Positions 25,844 through 33,937 of a DNA stretch of 64,000 nt are shown piece by piece; the stretch's first letter is position 1, and every line of letters starts with the position of its first letter. The stretch is from the NCBI RefSeq assembly GCF_009708005.2, contig NZ_CP052757.1, forward strand, positions 4,402,001 to 4,466,000. The letters are read 5' to 3'. Under the pieces are notes generated by a model. It saw only the letters and a program-made list of their open reading frames with translations. It was not told where the DNA came from and ran no database searches. A program made the position numbers and the translations under genes. Source of the stretch: Cellulosimicrobium protaetiae (GTDB lineage Bacteria; Actinomycetota; Actinomycetes; Actinomycetales; Cellulomonadaceae).

Positions 25844-28800
25844 TCAGGCGGCCGCGACCGCCTGGGTGCGTACCGCCCGACGGCGCCGCGCGACGGGTCG
25901 CGCGACCAGGAGGGCCGCCCCCGTCAGCAGCAGGGTCCCGGCGAGGAGCGCGAGACTGCCCGCGTCGGAGCCCGTCGAGGCGAGCGCCCCGGAGTACGCG
26001 TCGCACTCGACGTCGCCGCCGATCGGGAAGCTGAACGTCACCGGCGAGAGCGCGGTGCCGGCCTCGTAGAACCCGGCGAACGCCTTCGCCCCGGCGGCCG
26101 TGAGGGTCGCGGGCGCGCCGCTCCACGTGATCGTCGAGCCCGACGTCGCCTTCTTGCCCGACAGGTCCAGGCTCGCGAACGCGACGCCGTTCGACGAGGA
26201 CGTGTTGCCCTCCATGTCGCTGCTCCGGACGTCGACCACGAGCGTGCCGGTCGAGCCGTTCACGACGACGCGCGGGTTGCTGATCCGCAGGTCGAGGATG
26301 CCCTCGTGCCCGGAGAACGACACCGAGCCGCCGAAGCTCGCGCGGCCCTTGCCGAGGTCCGTGTTGAACGAGCCCTTGCCGCCGCTCCACGTGAACGCCG
26401 AGCCGTTGTCGCCGACGCCGCTCGTCGAGACCGAGCCCTTCGCGATCGGGCCGGTGACGTACGCGCGGAACCGGTCGCTCACGCCCCACGAGAGGGTCGC
26501 ACCGTTGACGCCCTGGGCGAAGCACTGCTCCGCCGCGCTCCCCGAGCCCGTGCCGGTACCGGTGGTCCCGGTGCCCACGATCGTGATCGGGGCCGACGCC
26601 GTGTGGTTCGCGCCGATCAGGAGCAGCGTGTGCTCGCCCGGCGCGACGTCCGTCGGGATCGTCACCGTCGAGGTCGCAGCGCCGCCCGCGTTCGCGGCGA
26701 CGCCTGTCGCGAGCGTGCGCGGCGTGGAGCGGATCTCCGTGCGGATGCCGGTCTCGCCCGCGCCGAACCCGACGCCGCTGATCGTGACCTCGTCGCCCGG
26801 TGCGGCCTGCGACACCGAGAGCGTCGCCTTCGCCGGGTCGGTCGTGCCACCCGTCGAGCCGTCACCCGGGGTGCCGATCGTGCCGCCGTCGCCACCGGGG
26901 GTCGACGTCAGGGCACCGACGGTGAACGTCACCGGGGCGAGTGCCTCGCCAGCGCCGTAGAAGCCCGAGAAGGCCGTGGAGCCGGCCGCCGTGAGCGTCG
27001 CCGCGGCGTCCGCGTACGTCACCGCGCCGTCCGTCGCCGTCGTCGGGGCCGGGAGCGCGAGCGTCGCGAACTCGACGCCCTTCGCGGCGAACGTCGTCCC
27101 GTCGAGGTTCGACGACGTCACATCGAGCAGGAGCGTACCGGCGCGGGGACCGTCGACCCGCACGCGAGGGTCGGACACCGTGAGGCTGAGCAGCCCGTCG
27201 TGCCCCGAGAACTGGACCGAACCGCGGTAGCCCGTGGACGTGCCCGTCACCGGAGCCGCCCAGGGCGTGGACTGCGGGAACGTGAACGTCTTCCCGGAGA
27301 CCGCCGCGCCCGCGCTCGCCGTGGCGCCGCCCTTCGCGATCGGGCCCTGGATGTAGTCCACGAACGAGCCGCGCACACCCCAGCTCAGGCTCCCGACGGT
27401 CGTCGGCGTCGTGGGCTCCGGGTCGACCGGTCCGGGCTGCTGGACCGCGACCGGGGTGAACGTGTCGAGGCTGCGGTCGGTCGCGGAGAGGCCGTGCGCG
27501 GCCGAGGTCGCGACGACGTACTCCTTCGACGGGTCGAACGAGCCCGCCGGGACCGTCAGCGTCGTGGTGAACGCGCCGTCGACCACCTGCTGCGGCATGA
27601 CCCAGCCGAGCTGGAGCCACCCCGAGGCGACGAGCGGGCCGGAGCCGTCCCAGATCGACTTCTCCCCGACGAGCACGTACGCCCCGAACCGGGCACCGTC
27701 ACCCACGAACCCGGTCCCGGAGACCGTGAACGTGTTCTCCACCGCCGGGTCCACCGCGCCCGACGGCGACACCGTCACCGTCGGCGTGGGCCCCGGGGCG
27801 GGGAGGGTGACGGTGAGCGTCGTGCTGCCGGTCACCCCGAGGTCGGACGTCACGACGACGGGGACGGACCCCGCCGCGGTGTCGGCCGGGACGGTGAGCA
27901 CGACCGTCGCGCCGTCGCGCGTGTACGTCGCGGCCTTGCCGCCGAACGTCACACCCTTGACCTGGTCGCCCTCGACGAGCCCGCCCACCGTGAGCCGCAC
28001 GGTGGCGCCGGCCTCGACCGTCGTCGACGCGGGCGTGACCGTGAGCGACGCGGGAACGTCGTAGGCGACCGGGACGTACAGCTCCTGAGCCGCGTTGACC
28101 ACGCTGCTCGCGGGGTACGTGTAGACGCCGTAGCGGCCGCCCTCCAGCGCCGCGGGGTTCTTCACGACGAGGCGCGCCTCGAACGTGCCGTCCTCGGCGA
28201 TCTCCGTCCAGGCGGCGCGGATCGCGCCCTGGTACTGCGCCGGGACCTGGTCGAGGACGGACGCCGCGAGGGCCCACGTCTGCGACCCGACCTTCCGGGT
28301 CGACGACGCCGCACCCTCGGACGGGCGCCACTGCTCGGCGAAGCTGCCGAACACGACGTACGTGCCCTGCGGGAGGTTCGCCGGGATCGGCATGCCCCGA
28401 CCGCCGACGTTGCCCGCGGGGTCGAAGCCGGAGCCCTTGACGACGATCGTGTCGCCGACCTGGACCGCGGTGTCACCGAGCGGCGTGGAGCCGTCCGCGG
28501 CGTAGACGTCGATCGCGGGCTCCCACGCGGGGACCTCGTCCTCGCCGAACGCGAGGGTGACCGGAGCCGTCTTCTTGGCCTCGGCGTTCGCGTCGTTCGG
28601 GCCGCTCGCCACGAAGTGCGCGCGCTGGCCCGTCGGCTCGAGGTACGCCAGGAACGCGTCGGTGTACTGCTGCGACGACGACGTCACGAGGACCCGGCCG
28701 GCGCCCAGCGCCTCCGGGTCGACGGTGAACGTCGCGACGTCGACGCGCGTCGGAGCGGACGAGTCCGCCGCGTCCGTGAGGTTGTCCCACGACACGGCGG

Positions 28801-30379
28801 CGGACAGCACGCCGTGCCCCGCCTCGTCGACGCGCGCCGTGAGGTCCTCGAGCTGGAGCCAGTAGAACGGCGTGTTGCCCGCGTACGTGTTCTTCCACGT
28901 GAGGCGGACCGCACCGGAGAGGGTCAGGTCCGTGCCACCGTCGGCCTGCGCCACGGCGGTGACGGGGAGCCCGAAGGTGCCGTCGGCGGTGACGCCGCCC
29001 GTGACCTGCTTGTCGTTGTAGTACGAGAAGACGCGGTCGGAGACCTTCCACGAGACGGTGCCGTGCGTCGTCCCCGGGTCCGCGATCTGCGGGAACGGCG
29101 CGCTGACCGGCTCCTGCGGCTCCGGCTGCTGCACCGCGACCGGGGTGAACGTGTCGAGGCTGCGGTCCGTCGCCGAGAGCCCGTGCGCCGCCGACGTCGC
29201 GACCACGTACTCCTTCGACGGGTCGAGCTTCCCGGCCGCGACGGTCAGCGCCGTCGTGAACGCCCCGTCACGCACCTGCGCCGCCGGGACGAACCCCTGC
29301 GCGAGCCAGCCCGTCGACACGAGCGGACCGCTGCCGTCCCAGATCGACTTCTCGCCGACGAGCACGTACGCCCCGAACCGCGCACCCGCGCCCACGAACC
29401 CGGTGCCCGAGACCGTGAACGTGTTCTCCACCGCCGGGTCCACCGGGGTCGACGGCGACACGGTCACCTTCGGGTCGGCGACGGGCTCCGGCTCGGGCTC
29501 GACGGCGGTCACGGTGTGCGCGACGGCGGCCGACGCCGAGGCGACGAACGCCGCCGGGTCGGCGGGCGTGAAGGCCGCGCCGAGGTCGTGGCTCCCCGTG
29601 GCGAGGGCCGTCGTCTCGAGGCGCGCGACGCCGTCGGACACGGGGGCGGTGCCGAGCGAGGCACCGCCGTCGCGGAACTCGACCGTGCCCGCCGCGGCGG
29701 GCGCGACGGTCGCGGTGAGCGTCACCGTGCCGCCCGCCTGCGACGTGCCGGACGGCGCGACGCCCAGCGTCGTCGTCGTCGCCACCGCGGGGGCCACCGG
29801 CGCCGGGACGTCCAGGGTCGCGGTGAGCGTCGAGATCGGCTGGCCCACGTAGCCCGCGAACTGCGGGTCGACCGCGCCGACGCCCGGGCCGAACGCACCG
29901 TTCGCGGTGAGGACGAGCGTGTCGCCCTGGCGCGTCCTGCCGACTGCGACCTCGGCGACGACGACATCGTCGGAGACGGCGCCCGACGACGTGAAGTCCG
30001 CGGTGAGCACGCCCGACGTCTCGCCGGTGACGGCGAGCCGGACGTCGGAGATCGTCAGGTCGAGCGCGCCACCGTGCGCGGAGTAGTTCACGGAGCCGCC
30101 GAGGCGGACCGTGCCGACCCCCGTCCCGGCGTCGACGGTCCCGGACGCGGACGGGTAGACGGACTTCCCGCCCACGAGCGCGGGCGTGATGGTGCCCGCG
30201 CCACCGACGTAGCCCGTCCACGAGTCCTTGAAGTTCCAGGTGGCCGAGCCGCCCTGGATGTCCGTCGGCGCGGCCTGCGCCGGGGCGGCGACGCCCGCGA
30301 CGGTCAGGCCCGCGGCGAGCGACGCGGCGAGGAACGAGGCGAGGGCGCGGCGGACGCGTCTCGGCGGTGAAGTGCGCAC
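25844..30379 (-). CDS. Cell-wall-anchored HtaA-repeat heme-binding surface protein
   Basis: A 1,511-residue exported protein with a signal peptide (about 1-37, ending APAQA). Four HtaA-type domains start near residues 48 (ATWNFKDSWTGYV), 439 (VSWKVSDRVFSYY), 994 (LSWGVRGSFVDYIQGPIAKG) and 1293 (LSWGVSDRFRAYVTGPIAKG). Between them lie an Ig-like Big_3-type repeat (about 197-290) and a module of about 118 residues that occurs twice almost unchanged (about 300-419 and 864-982). The C-terminus has an LASTG sortase (class E, LAxTG) signal near 1466, a membrane helix, and RRRR. HtaA domains bind heme in corynebacteria. GTG 30379 has GGGAG upstream. Tandem iron boxes precede it. Confidence 0.9.
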   Translation of the reverse strand: MRTSPPRRVRRALASFLAASLAAGLTVAGVAAPAQAAPTDIQGGSATWNFKDSWTGYVGGAGTITPALVGGKSVYPSASGTVDAGTGVGTVRLGGSVNYSAHGGALDLTISDVRLAVTGETSGVLTADFTSSGAVSDDVVVAEVAVGRTRQGDTLVLTANGAFGPGVGAVDPQFAGYVGQPISTLTATLDVPAPVAPAVATTTTLGVAPSGTSQAGGTVTLTATVAPAAAGTVEFRDGGASLGTAPVSDGVARLETTALATGSHDLGAAFTPADPAAFVASASAAVAHTVTAVEPEPEPVADPKVTVSPSTPVDPAVENTFTVSGTGFVGAGARFGAYVLVGEKSIWDGSGPLVSTGWLAQGFVPAAQVRDGAFTTALTVAAGKLDPSKEYVVATSAAHGLSATDRSLDTFTPVAVQQPEPQEPVSAPFPQIADPGTTHGTVSWKVSDRVFSYYNDKQVTGGVTADGTFGLPVTAVAQADGGTDLTLSGAVRLTWKNTYAGNTPFYWLQLEDLTARVDEAGHGVLSAAVSWDNLTDAADSSAPTRVDVATFTVDPEALGAGRVLVTSSSQQYTDAFLAYLEPTGQRAHFVASGPNDANAEAKKTAPVTLAFGEDEVPAWEPAIDVYAADGSTPLGDTAVQVGDTIVVKGSGFDPAGNVGGRGMPIPANLPQGTYVVFGSFAEQWRPSEGAASSTRKVGSQTWALAASVLDQVPAQYQGAIRAAWTEIAEDGTFEARLVVKNPAALEGGRYGVYTYPASSVVNAAQELYVPVAYDVPASLTVTPASTTVEAGATVRLTVGGLVEGDQVKGVTFGGKAATYTRDGATVVLTVPADTAAGSVPVVVTSDLGVTGSTTLTVTLPAPGPTPTVTVSPSGAVDPAVENTFTVSGTGFVGDGARFGAYVLVGEKSIWDGSGPLVASGWLQLGWVMPQQVVDGAFTTTLTVPAGSFDPSKEYVVATSAAHGLSATDRSLDTFTPVAVQQPGPVDPEPTTPTTVGSLSWGVRGSFVDYIQGPIAKGGATASAGAAVSGKTFTFPQSTPWAAPVTGTSTGYRGSVQFSGHDGLLSLTVSDPRVRVDGPRAGTLLLDVTSSNLDGTTFAAKGVEFATLALPAPTTATDGAVTYADAAATLTAAGSTAFSGFYGAGEALAPVTFTVGALTSTPGGDGGTIGTPGDGSTGGTTDPAKATLSVSQAAPGDEVTISGVGFGAGETGIRTEIRSTPRTLATGVAANAGGAATSTVTIPTDVAPGEHTLLLIGANHTASAPITIVGTGTTGTGTGSGSAAEQCFAQGVNGATLSWGVSDRFRAYVTGPIAKGSVSTSGVGDNGSAFTWSGGKGSFNTDLGKGRASFGGSVSFSGHEGILDLRISNPRVVVNGSTGTLVVDVRSSDMEGNTSSSNGVAFASLDLSGKKATSGSTITWSGAPATLTAAGAKAFAGFYEAGTALSPVTFSFPIGGDVECDAYSGALASTGSDAGSLALLAGTLLLTGAALLVARPVARRRRAVRTQAVAAA

Positions 30380-30468
30380 AAGGTCTCCCGTGCTGGTCCG
30401 TGCGTGTCCCGGAGAGCGGGACGGCGGGGTCTGGACGAGGGTGATCTGACACCCCGTCGGCAACGGAC

Positions 30469-30511
30469 TGTATAAGGCTCGCCTCACCAAAGCAAGGTAA
30501 GCCTGCCCTAT
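30469..30511 (-). promoter_or_regulatory. Promoter with two tandem DtxR/IdeR-type iron boxes
   Basis: Compared with the iron box TTAGGTTAGCCTAACCTAA, the 19-mer at 30473-30491 matches 14 positions and that at 30493-30511 matches 13. Their starts are 20 bp apart, about two helical turns. A minus-strand TATACA -10 lies at 30469-30474, with a weak -35 (TTGCTT-like) within box 2, so iron-loaded DtxR would cover the promoter. The leader to GTG 30379 is about 80 bases. Confidence 0.75.
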
Positions 30512-30540
30512 GCGAGTGTGACCCGCGCCTCGGTGCACGA

Positions 30541-30571
30541 CGACGCCCCGCGGCCAGGCCACGGGGCGTCG
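30541..30571 (-). terminator. Hairpin terminator downstream of pyrE
   Basis: Perfect 10-bp arms CGACGCCCCG (30541-30550) and its complement (30562-30571), with a further GCC/GGC pair inside the loop. It lies 55 bases after the pyrE stop on the minus strand and upstream of the iron-regulated promoter, so it insulates the two. Confidence 0.65.
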
Positions 30572-30625
30572 AGCGGAGGGCGGCGTCGCGCCGGGACCAG
30601 GCTGGGGTCAGACCGGTCAGACCGG

Positions 30626-31213
30626 TCAGGCGAGGCCGAGGTCCTCCAGGCTGAACAGGAAGTGGTACGGCACCCCGAGCGCCTCGATCTTCTCGCCCGC
30701 CCCGGTCGCGCGGTCGACGATCGTCGCGACTCCGACGACCTCCCCGCCCGCCGCGCGCACGGCCTCGATCGCGGTGATGGGCGACCCGCCCGTCGTCGTG
30801 GTGTCCTCGACGACGACGACCTTGCGGCCCGCGACGTCCGGGCCCTCGATCTGACGCTGCATGCCGTGCGCCTTCGCCGCCTTGCGGACCACGAACGCGT
30901 CGAGGTCCTGCCCGCGCGACGCCGCGGCGTGCAGGAGCGCCGTCGCGATGGGGTCGGCCCCGAGCGTCAGGCCGCCCACGGCGTCGACCTCGGCCGTCCC
31001 GAGCCCGCGCTCCTCGAGAAGGTCGAGGAGCTGGTGCCCGATGAGCGGTGCCGCGCGGTGGTGCAGCGTCACACGACGCAGGTCGACGTAGTAGTCCGCC
31101 TCCTTGCCGGAGGAGAGCGTCACCCGGCCGTGCACGACGGCGAGCTCACGGATGAGGGCGAGCAGCTGCTCGCGGGGCGTCGAGGCGAGCGTCGAGGCGG
31201 AGTCAGTAGTCAC
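30626..31213 (-). CDS. pyrE: Orotate phosphoribosyltransferase
   Basis: A 195-residue enzyme that adds orotate to PRPP to give OMP in pyrimidine synthesis. Marks are VTLSSGKEADYYVDLRR, a GGLTLGADPIATA loop, VRKAAKAHGMQRQIEGP, and the PRPP-binding VVVVEDTTTTGGSPITAIEAVR. GTG 31213 (VTTDSAST) was preferred to upstream in-frame codons, which lengthen a non-conserved tail. It stands alone here, away from other pyr genes. Confidence 0.95.
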   Translation of the reverse strand: MTTDSASTLASTPREQLLALIRELAVVHGRVTLSSGKEADYYVDLRRVTLHHRAAPLIGHQLLDLLEERGLGTAEVDAVGGLTLGADPIATALLHAAASRGQDLDAFVVRKAAKAHGMQRQIEGPDVAGRKVVVVEDTTTTGGSPITAIEAVRAAGGEVVGVATIVDRATGAGEKIEALGVPYHFLFSLEDLGLA

Positions 31214-31271
31214 GGTCGCCAGGGTAGTCGGCGGGGCGCCGACCGTCAGGACCCCGGGCACGCCCGGCTCC

Positions 31272-31679
31272 TCACGCGCTGGCCGGCTCCGCCGGGCTCG
31301 CGCCGAAGGGCCCGTACGTCTCGCCGCCCACCCGCTCGGCGTCGTCGATGTAGCGGACCAGGGCCGCGCGAGAACGGGCCAGCGTGTCGATCTGGTCGTC
31401 CACCCGATCCAGCCGCGCCCGCAGGGCGGTCAGCAGCTCCGGGCATCCCACGAGCTCCGGGGCCTCTCCGGTGGCGCACGGCAGCAGGTAGCCGATGTCC
31501 TCGGTGGACAGCCCGGCGTCGAGCAGGTGGCGGATCTGCCGCACCGTGACCAGGTCGGCCTCGTCGTAGCGGCGGTACCCGCCCGCGGTGCGACCCGGCT
31601 CCAGCAACCCCTGTGCCTCGTAGTACCGGAGCTGGTGGGCCTTGACCCCGCTCCGACGGCTCAGCTCTCCGATGTGCAC
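31272..31679 (-). CDS. MerR-family transcriptional regulator
   Basis: A 135-residue regulator with the MerR winged helix HIGELSRRSGVKAHQLRYYEAQGLLEPGRTAGGYRRYDEADL, and then a coiled coil around 85-115 (LTALRARLDRVDDQIDTLARSRAALVRYI). Cys residues at PCATG and GCPEL could sense a metal or redox signal, but no full metal-binding loop is seen. GTG 31679 was chosen as the codon before HIGELS. It is divergent from an imine-reductase-like gene with a 16-bp palindrome between them, the usual arrangement for MerR control. Confidence 0.9.
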   Translation of the reverse strand: MHIGELSRRSGVKAHQLRYYEAQGLLEPGRTAGGYRRYDEADLVTVRQIRHLLDAGLSTEDIGYLLPCATGEAPELVGCPELLTALRARLDRVDDQIDTLARSRAALVRYIDDAERVGGETYGPFGASPAEPASA

Positions 31680-31688
31680 GACGCCCCC

Positions 31689-31710
31689 TTGACCTTCAGA
31701 CCGGTCTGAA
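31689..31710 (+). promoter_or_regulatory. MerR-type operator/promoter
   Basis: TTGACC (31689-31694), a -35-like hexamer, is directly followed by the perfect 16-bp palindrome TTCAGACCGGTCTGAA (31695-31710). A dyad placed in an over-long spacer is how MerR activators work. The -10 is uncertain (GACCAT or CATGCT). The oxidoreductase ATG is at 31727, so the transcript would have almost no leader. Confidence 0.6.
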
Positions 31711-31726
31711 CCTCGACCATGCTGCC

Positions 31727-32650
31727 ATGACACACCACACGAGCACCCAGACCAGCACCGAGACCAGCTCGGCGACGGGCACCGACGTGACGGTCATCGG
31801 CCTGGGACTGATGGGCCGGGCACTGGCAGACGCGGTCCTGACGGCGGGGCACCGGGTGACGGTGTGGAACCGCACGGCCGCGAAGGCGGAGGGACTCGTC
31901 TCCCGAGGTGCGCGGCTCGCCGACTCGGTCGAGAGCGCGGTCCTCGCGAGCCCCGTGAGCATCGTCTGCGTCTCGGACTACGCGTCGCTCCAGCAGGCGT
32001 TCGCGTCGGTCTCCGGGGACCTCGACGGCCGCGTCCTGGTCAACCTGACCTCGGGCGACCCCGAGCAGGCCCGCGAGCTGGCCCGTTGGGCCGACCAGGC
32101 GGGCGCCCACACTCTCGACGGCGCGATCATGGCGGTGCCGTCGACCATCGGCACCGCCGACGCGATCATCCTGCTGAGCGGCTCGGGGACGGCCTTCGAG
32201 ACCCACCAGCCCCTCCTCGCCGCGCTGGGAGACGCGACCTTCCTCGGTGACGACCACGGCCTGGCGGCGCTGTACGACGTCGCCGGCCTCAGCGTGATGT
32301 GGGGCGTCCTGAACGCCTGGCTCCAGGGGGTGGCGCTGCTGAGCACCGCGGGCGTCGACGCGTCCGCCTTCACGCCGTTCGCGGCGCAGGTCGCGCAGGA
32401 GACGGTCGGATGGCTGCCCGGGTATGCCGACCAGGTCGACCGCGGCTCCTTCACGCCCGACGACGCGACGATCGCGACCCATGCGGGCGGGATCGCCCAC
32501 CTGGTCAGGGTGAGCGAGGAGCTGGGCGTCGACGCCGAGCTCCCGCGGCTGTTCGGGTCCGTGGCGGCTCGCGCGATCGCCGCCGGCCACGCGGACAGGA
32601 GCTACCCCGCCCTGATCGAGCAGCTCGCCCCGGGCTCGAGGGCGTCCTGA
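31727..32650 (+). CDS. NAD(P)-dependent oxidoreductase, imine-reductase-like
   Basis: A 307-residue member of the 3-hydroxyisobutyrate dehydrogenase/imine reductase superfamily. It has an N-terminal Rossmann fold (VTVIGLGLMGRALADAVLTAGHRVTVWNRT, residues about 21-50, with the NR pair favouring NADPH), a substrate-side DGAIMAVPSTIG segment, and a helical C-terminal domain beginning LYDVAGLSVMWGVLNAWLQG. Features typical of beta-hydroxyacid enzymes (Lys in the GxxGxGxxxKxxN motif) are absent, which favours an imine-reductase-type activity. It is divergently controlled by the MerR gene at 31272. Confidence 0.85.
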   Translation: MTHHTSTQTSTETSSATGTDVTVIGLGLMGRALADAVLTAGHRVTVWNRTAAKAEGLVSRGARLADSVESAVLASPVSIVCVSDYASLQQAFASVSGDLDGRVLVNLTSGDPEQARELARWADQAGAHTLDGAIMAVPSTIGTADAIILLSGSGTAFETHQPLLAALGDATFLGDDHGLAALYDVAGLSVMWGVLNAWLQGVALLSTAGVDASAFTPFAAQVAQETVGWLPGYADQVDRGSFTPDDATIATHAGGIAHLVRVSEELGVDAELPRLFGSVAARAIAAGHADRSYPALIEQLAPGSRAS

Positions 32651-32714
32651 CGGACGAGACCGACGGGTAGGGCACCCGGCCCCCGCGTCCGCGCCGGCGA
32701 CGTCGACCCGGTGG

Positions 32715-33479
32715 TCAGCGGTACTTGCCGATCGCCCGGACGGCGGAGCGCGGCATCGCCCGCAGGGCGGCCGACGCGACGCGGTAGCGCACCGACGGGG
32801 TCGAGATGACGACGCCGCGCCGCACGTCCGCGAGCGCCGCCGCGACGACCCGGTCGGCGTCGAGCCACGCGAGGTCCGGCAAGACGGACTTGTCGATGCC
32901 GGCTCGGTCGTGGAACTCGGTGTGCGTGAACCCGGGGCACAGGACGGTCGCCGAGACCCCGGTACCGTGCAGCTCGACGGCGAGGCCCTCCGTGAACGAG
33001 CGCACCCACGCCTTCGCGGCCGCGTACGTGCCGCCCGCGGTGAGCGCGGCCACGGACGCGACGTTGAGGATCGCGCCGCGTCCGCGCTCCGTCATCTGCC
33101 CGGCCGCGGCGTGCGACAGGACCATGACCGCCCGGACCATGACGTCGAGCGCGCGCAGCTCGACGTCGAGGTCTCCGCCGACGAAGTGCTGGTGGGTCGC
33201 GAAGCCCGCGTTGTTGACGAGCAGGCCGACCGGGCGCTCGTCCGGGCCGCCGGTGGTGGCGAGCCGCGCGGCCACGCGCGCGACGTCGTCGGGCACGGAG
33301 AGGTCCGCGGGCAGCACCTGGACGCGGACGCCCGCCGCGGCCCGGATCTGGGCCGCGACGTCCTCGAGCCGTGCCTCGTCGCGCGCGACGAGCACGAGGT
33401 CGTGCCGCGCCGTGGCGAGCTGCCACGCGAACTCCAGGCCCAGGCCGGCGCTCGCGCCGGTGATGAGTGCTGTCGCCAT
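32715..33479 (-). CDS. Short-chain dehydrogenase/reductase
   Basis: A 254-residue classical SDR: nucleotide-binding TGASAGLG, NNAG, catalytic Ser in LNVASVAAL and YxxxK in YAAAKAW, then LCPGFTHTEFHDRAG. The DltE/YqjQ-like flavour is suggested by length and the hydrophobic C-terminus. The substrate is unknown. ATG 33479 is preferred to a GTG two codons upstream. The neighbours do not suggest a pathway. Confidence 0.88.
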   Translation of the reverse strand: MATALITGASAGLGLEFAWQLATARHDLVLVARDEARLEDVAAQIRAAAGVRVQVLPADLSVPDDVARVAARLATTGGPDERPVGLLVNNAGFATHQHFVGGDLDVELRALDVMVRAVMVLSHAAAGQMTERGRGAILNVASVAALTAGGTYAAAKAWVRSFTEGLAVELHGTGVSATVLCPGFTHTEFHDRAGIDKSVLPDLAWLDADRVVAAALADVRRGVVISTPSVRYRVASAALRAMPRSAVRAIGKYR

Positions 33480-33538
33480 GGCCACAGCCTACGGGCGCCC
33501 GGGGACCCGGACGCCCGCAGGCGCGGCGCGGCGACGTC

Positions 33539-33937
33539 TCACGGTGCGGGCGGCTTGACCGCGAGCACGGGGCACCTCGCCCCGAGGAGGATCTGCTGCG
33601 CGGTGGACCCGAGGACGAGCTTCCCCACGGGCGTGCGGTGGCGGACCCCGACGACCACGAGGTCGGCCGCCACCTCGGCGGCGACCCCGAGCACGACCTC
33701 CGCCGGGAGCGCGGACGACTGCAGGTGCCGCACCGTGTACTCGATGCCCGCACCCTCGAGGAGCGTGCCGACCTCGACGAGCTGGTCGTGGTCGGCCCAC
33801 CGGGGGTCGACGAGGCGGTCGCCGCGCGTCGTGTTGACCACGACGACGTCCGTCCCGAGGAGCAGGGCCGCGCGCCCGGCGGCCCGGGTCGCGGCGGTCC
33901 CGAGGTCACCGGGCGCGAACGCGAGGACGACGGTCAT
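33539..33937 (-). CDS. Universal stress protein (UspA family)
   Basis: A 132-residue single-domain Usp: start [20 protein letters not shown], and an ATP-binding-type tail VVVGVRHRTPVGKLVLGSTAQQILLGARCPVLAVKP with the G-x2-G-x(9)-G-S/T pattern. Its ATG overlaps the tctA stop by one base (TGATG), so it is the fourth cistron of the tct operon. A Usp joined to a tripartite transporter is a recurring association, perhaps for regulation of transport by nucleotide binding. Confidence 0.9.
   Translation of the reverse strand: MTVVLAFAPGDLGTAATRAAGRAALLLGTDVVVVNTTRGDRLVDPRWADHDQLVEVGTLLEGAGIEYTVRHLQSSALPAEVVLGVAAEVAADLVVVGVRHRTPVGKLVLGSTAQQILLGARCPVLAVKPPAP

Noticed and set aside
25826-30370. 1,514-codon open frame on the plus strand
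   Set aside because: It lies opposite the HtaA protein gene and encodes only Arg/Glu/Val-rich sequence without any domain; such antisense frames are expected in very GC-rich coding DNA.
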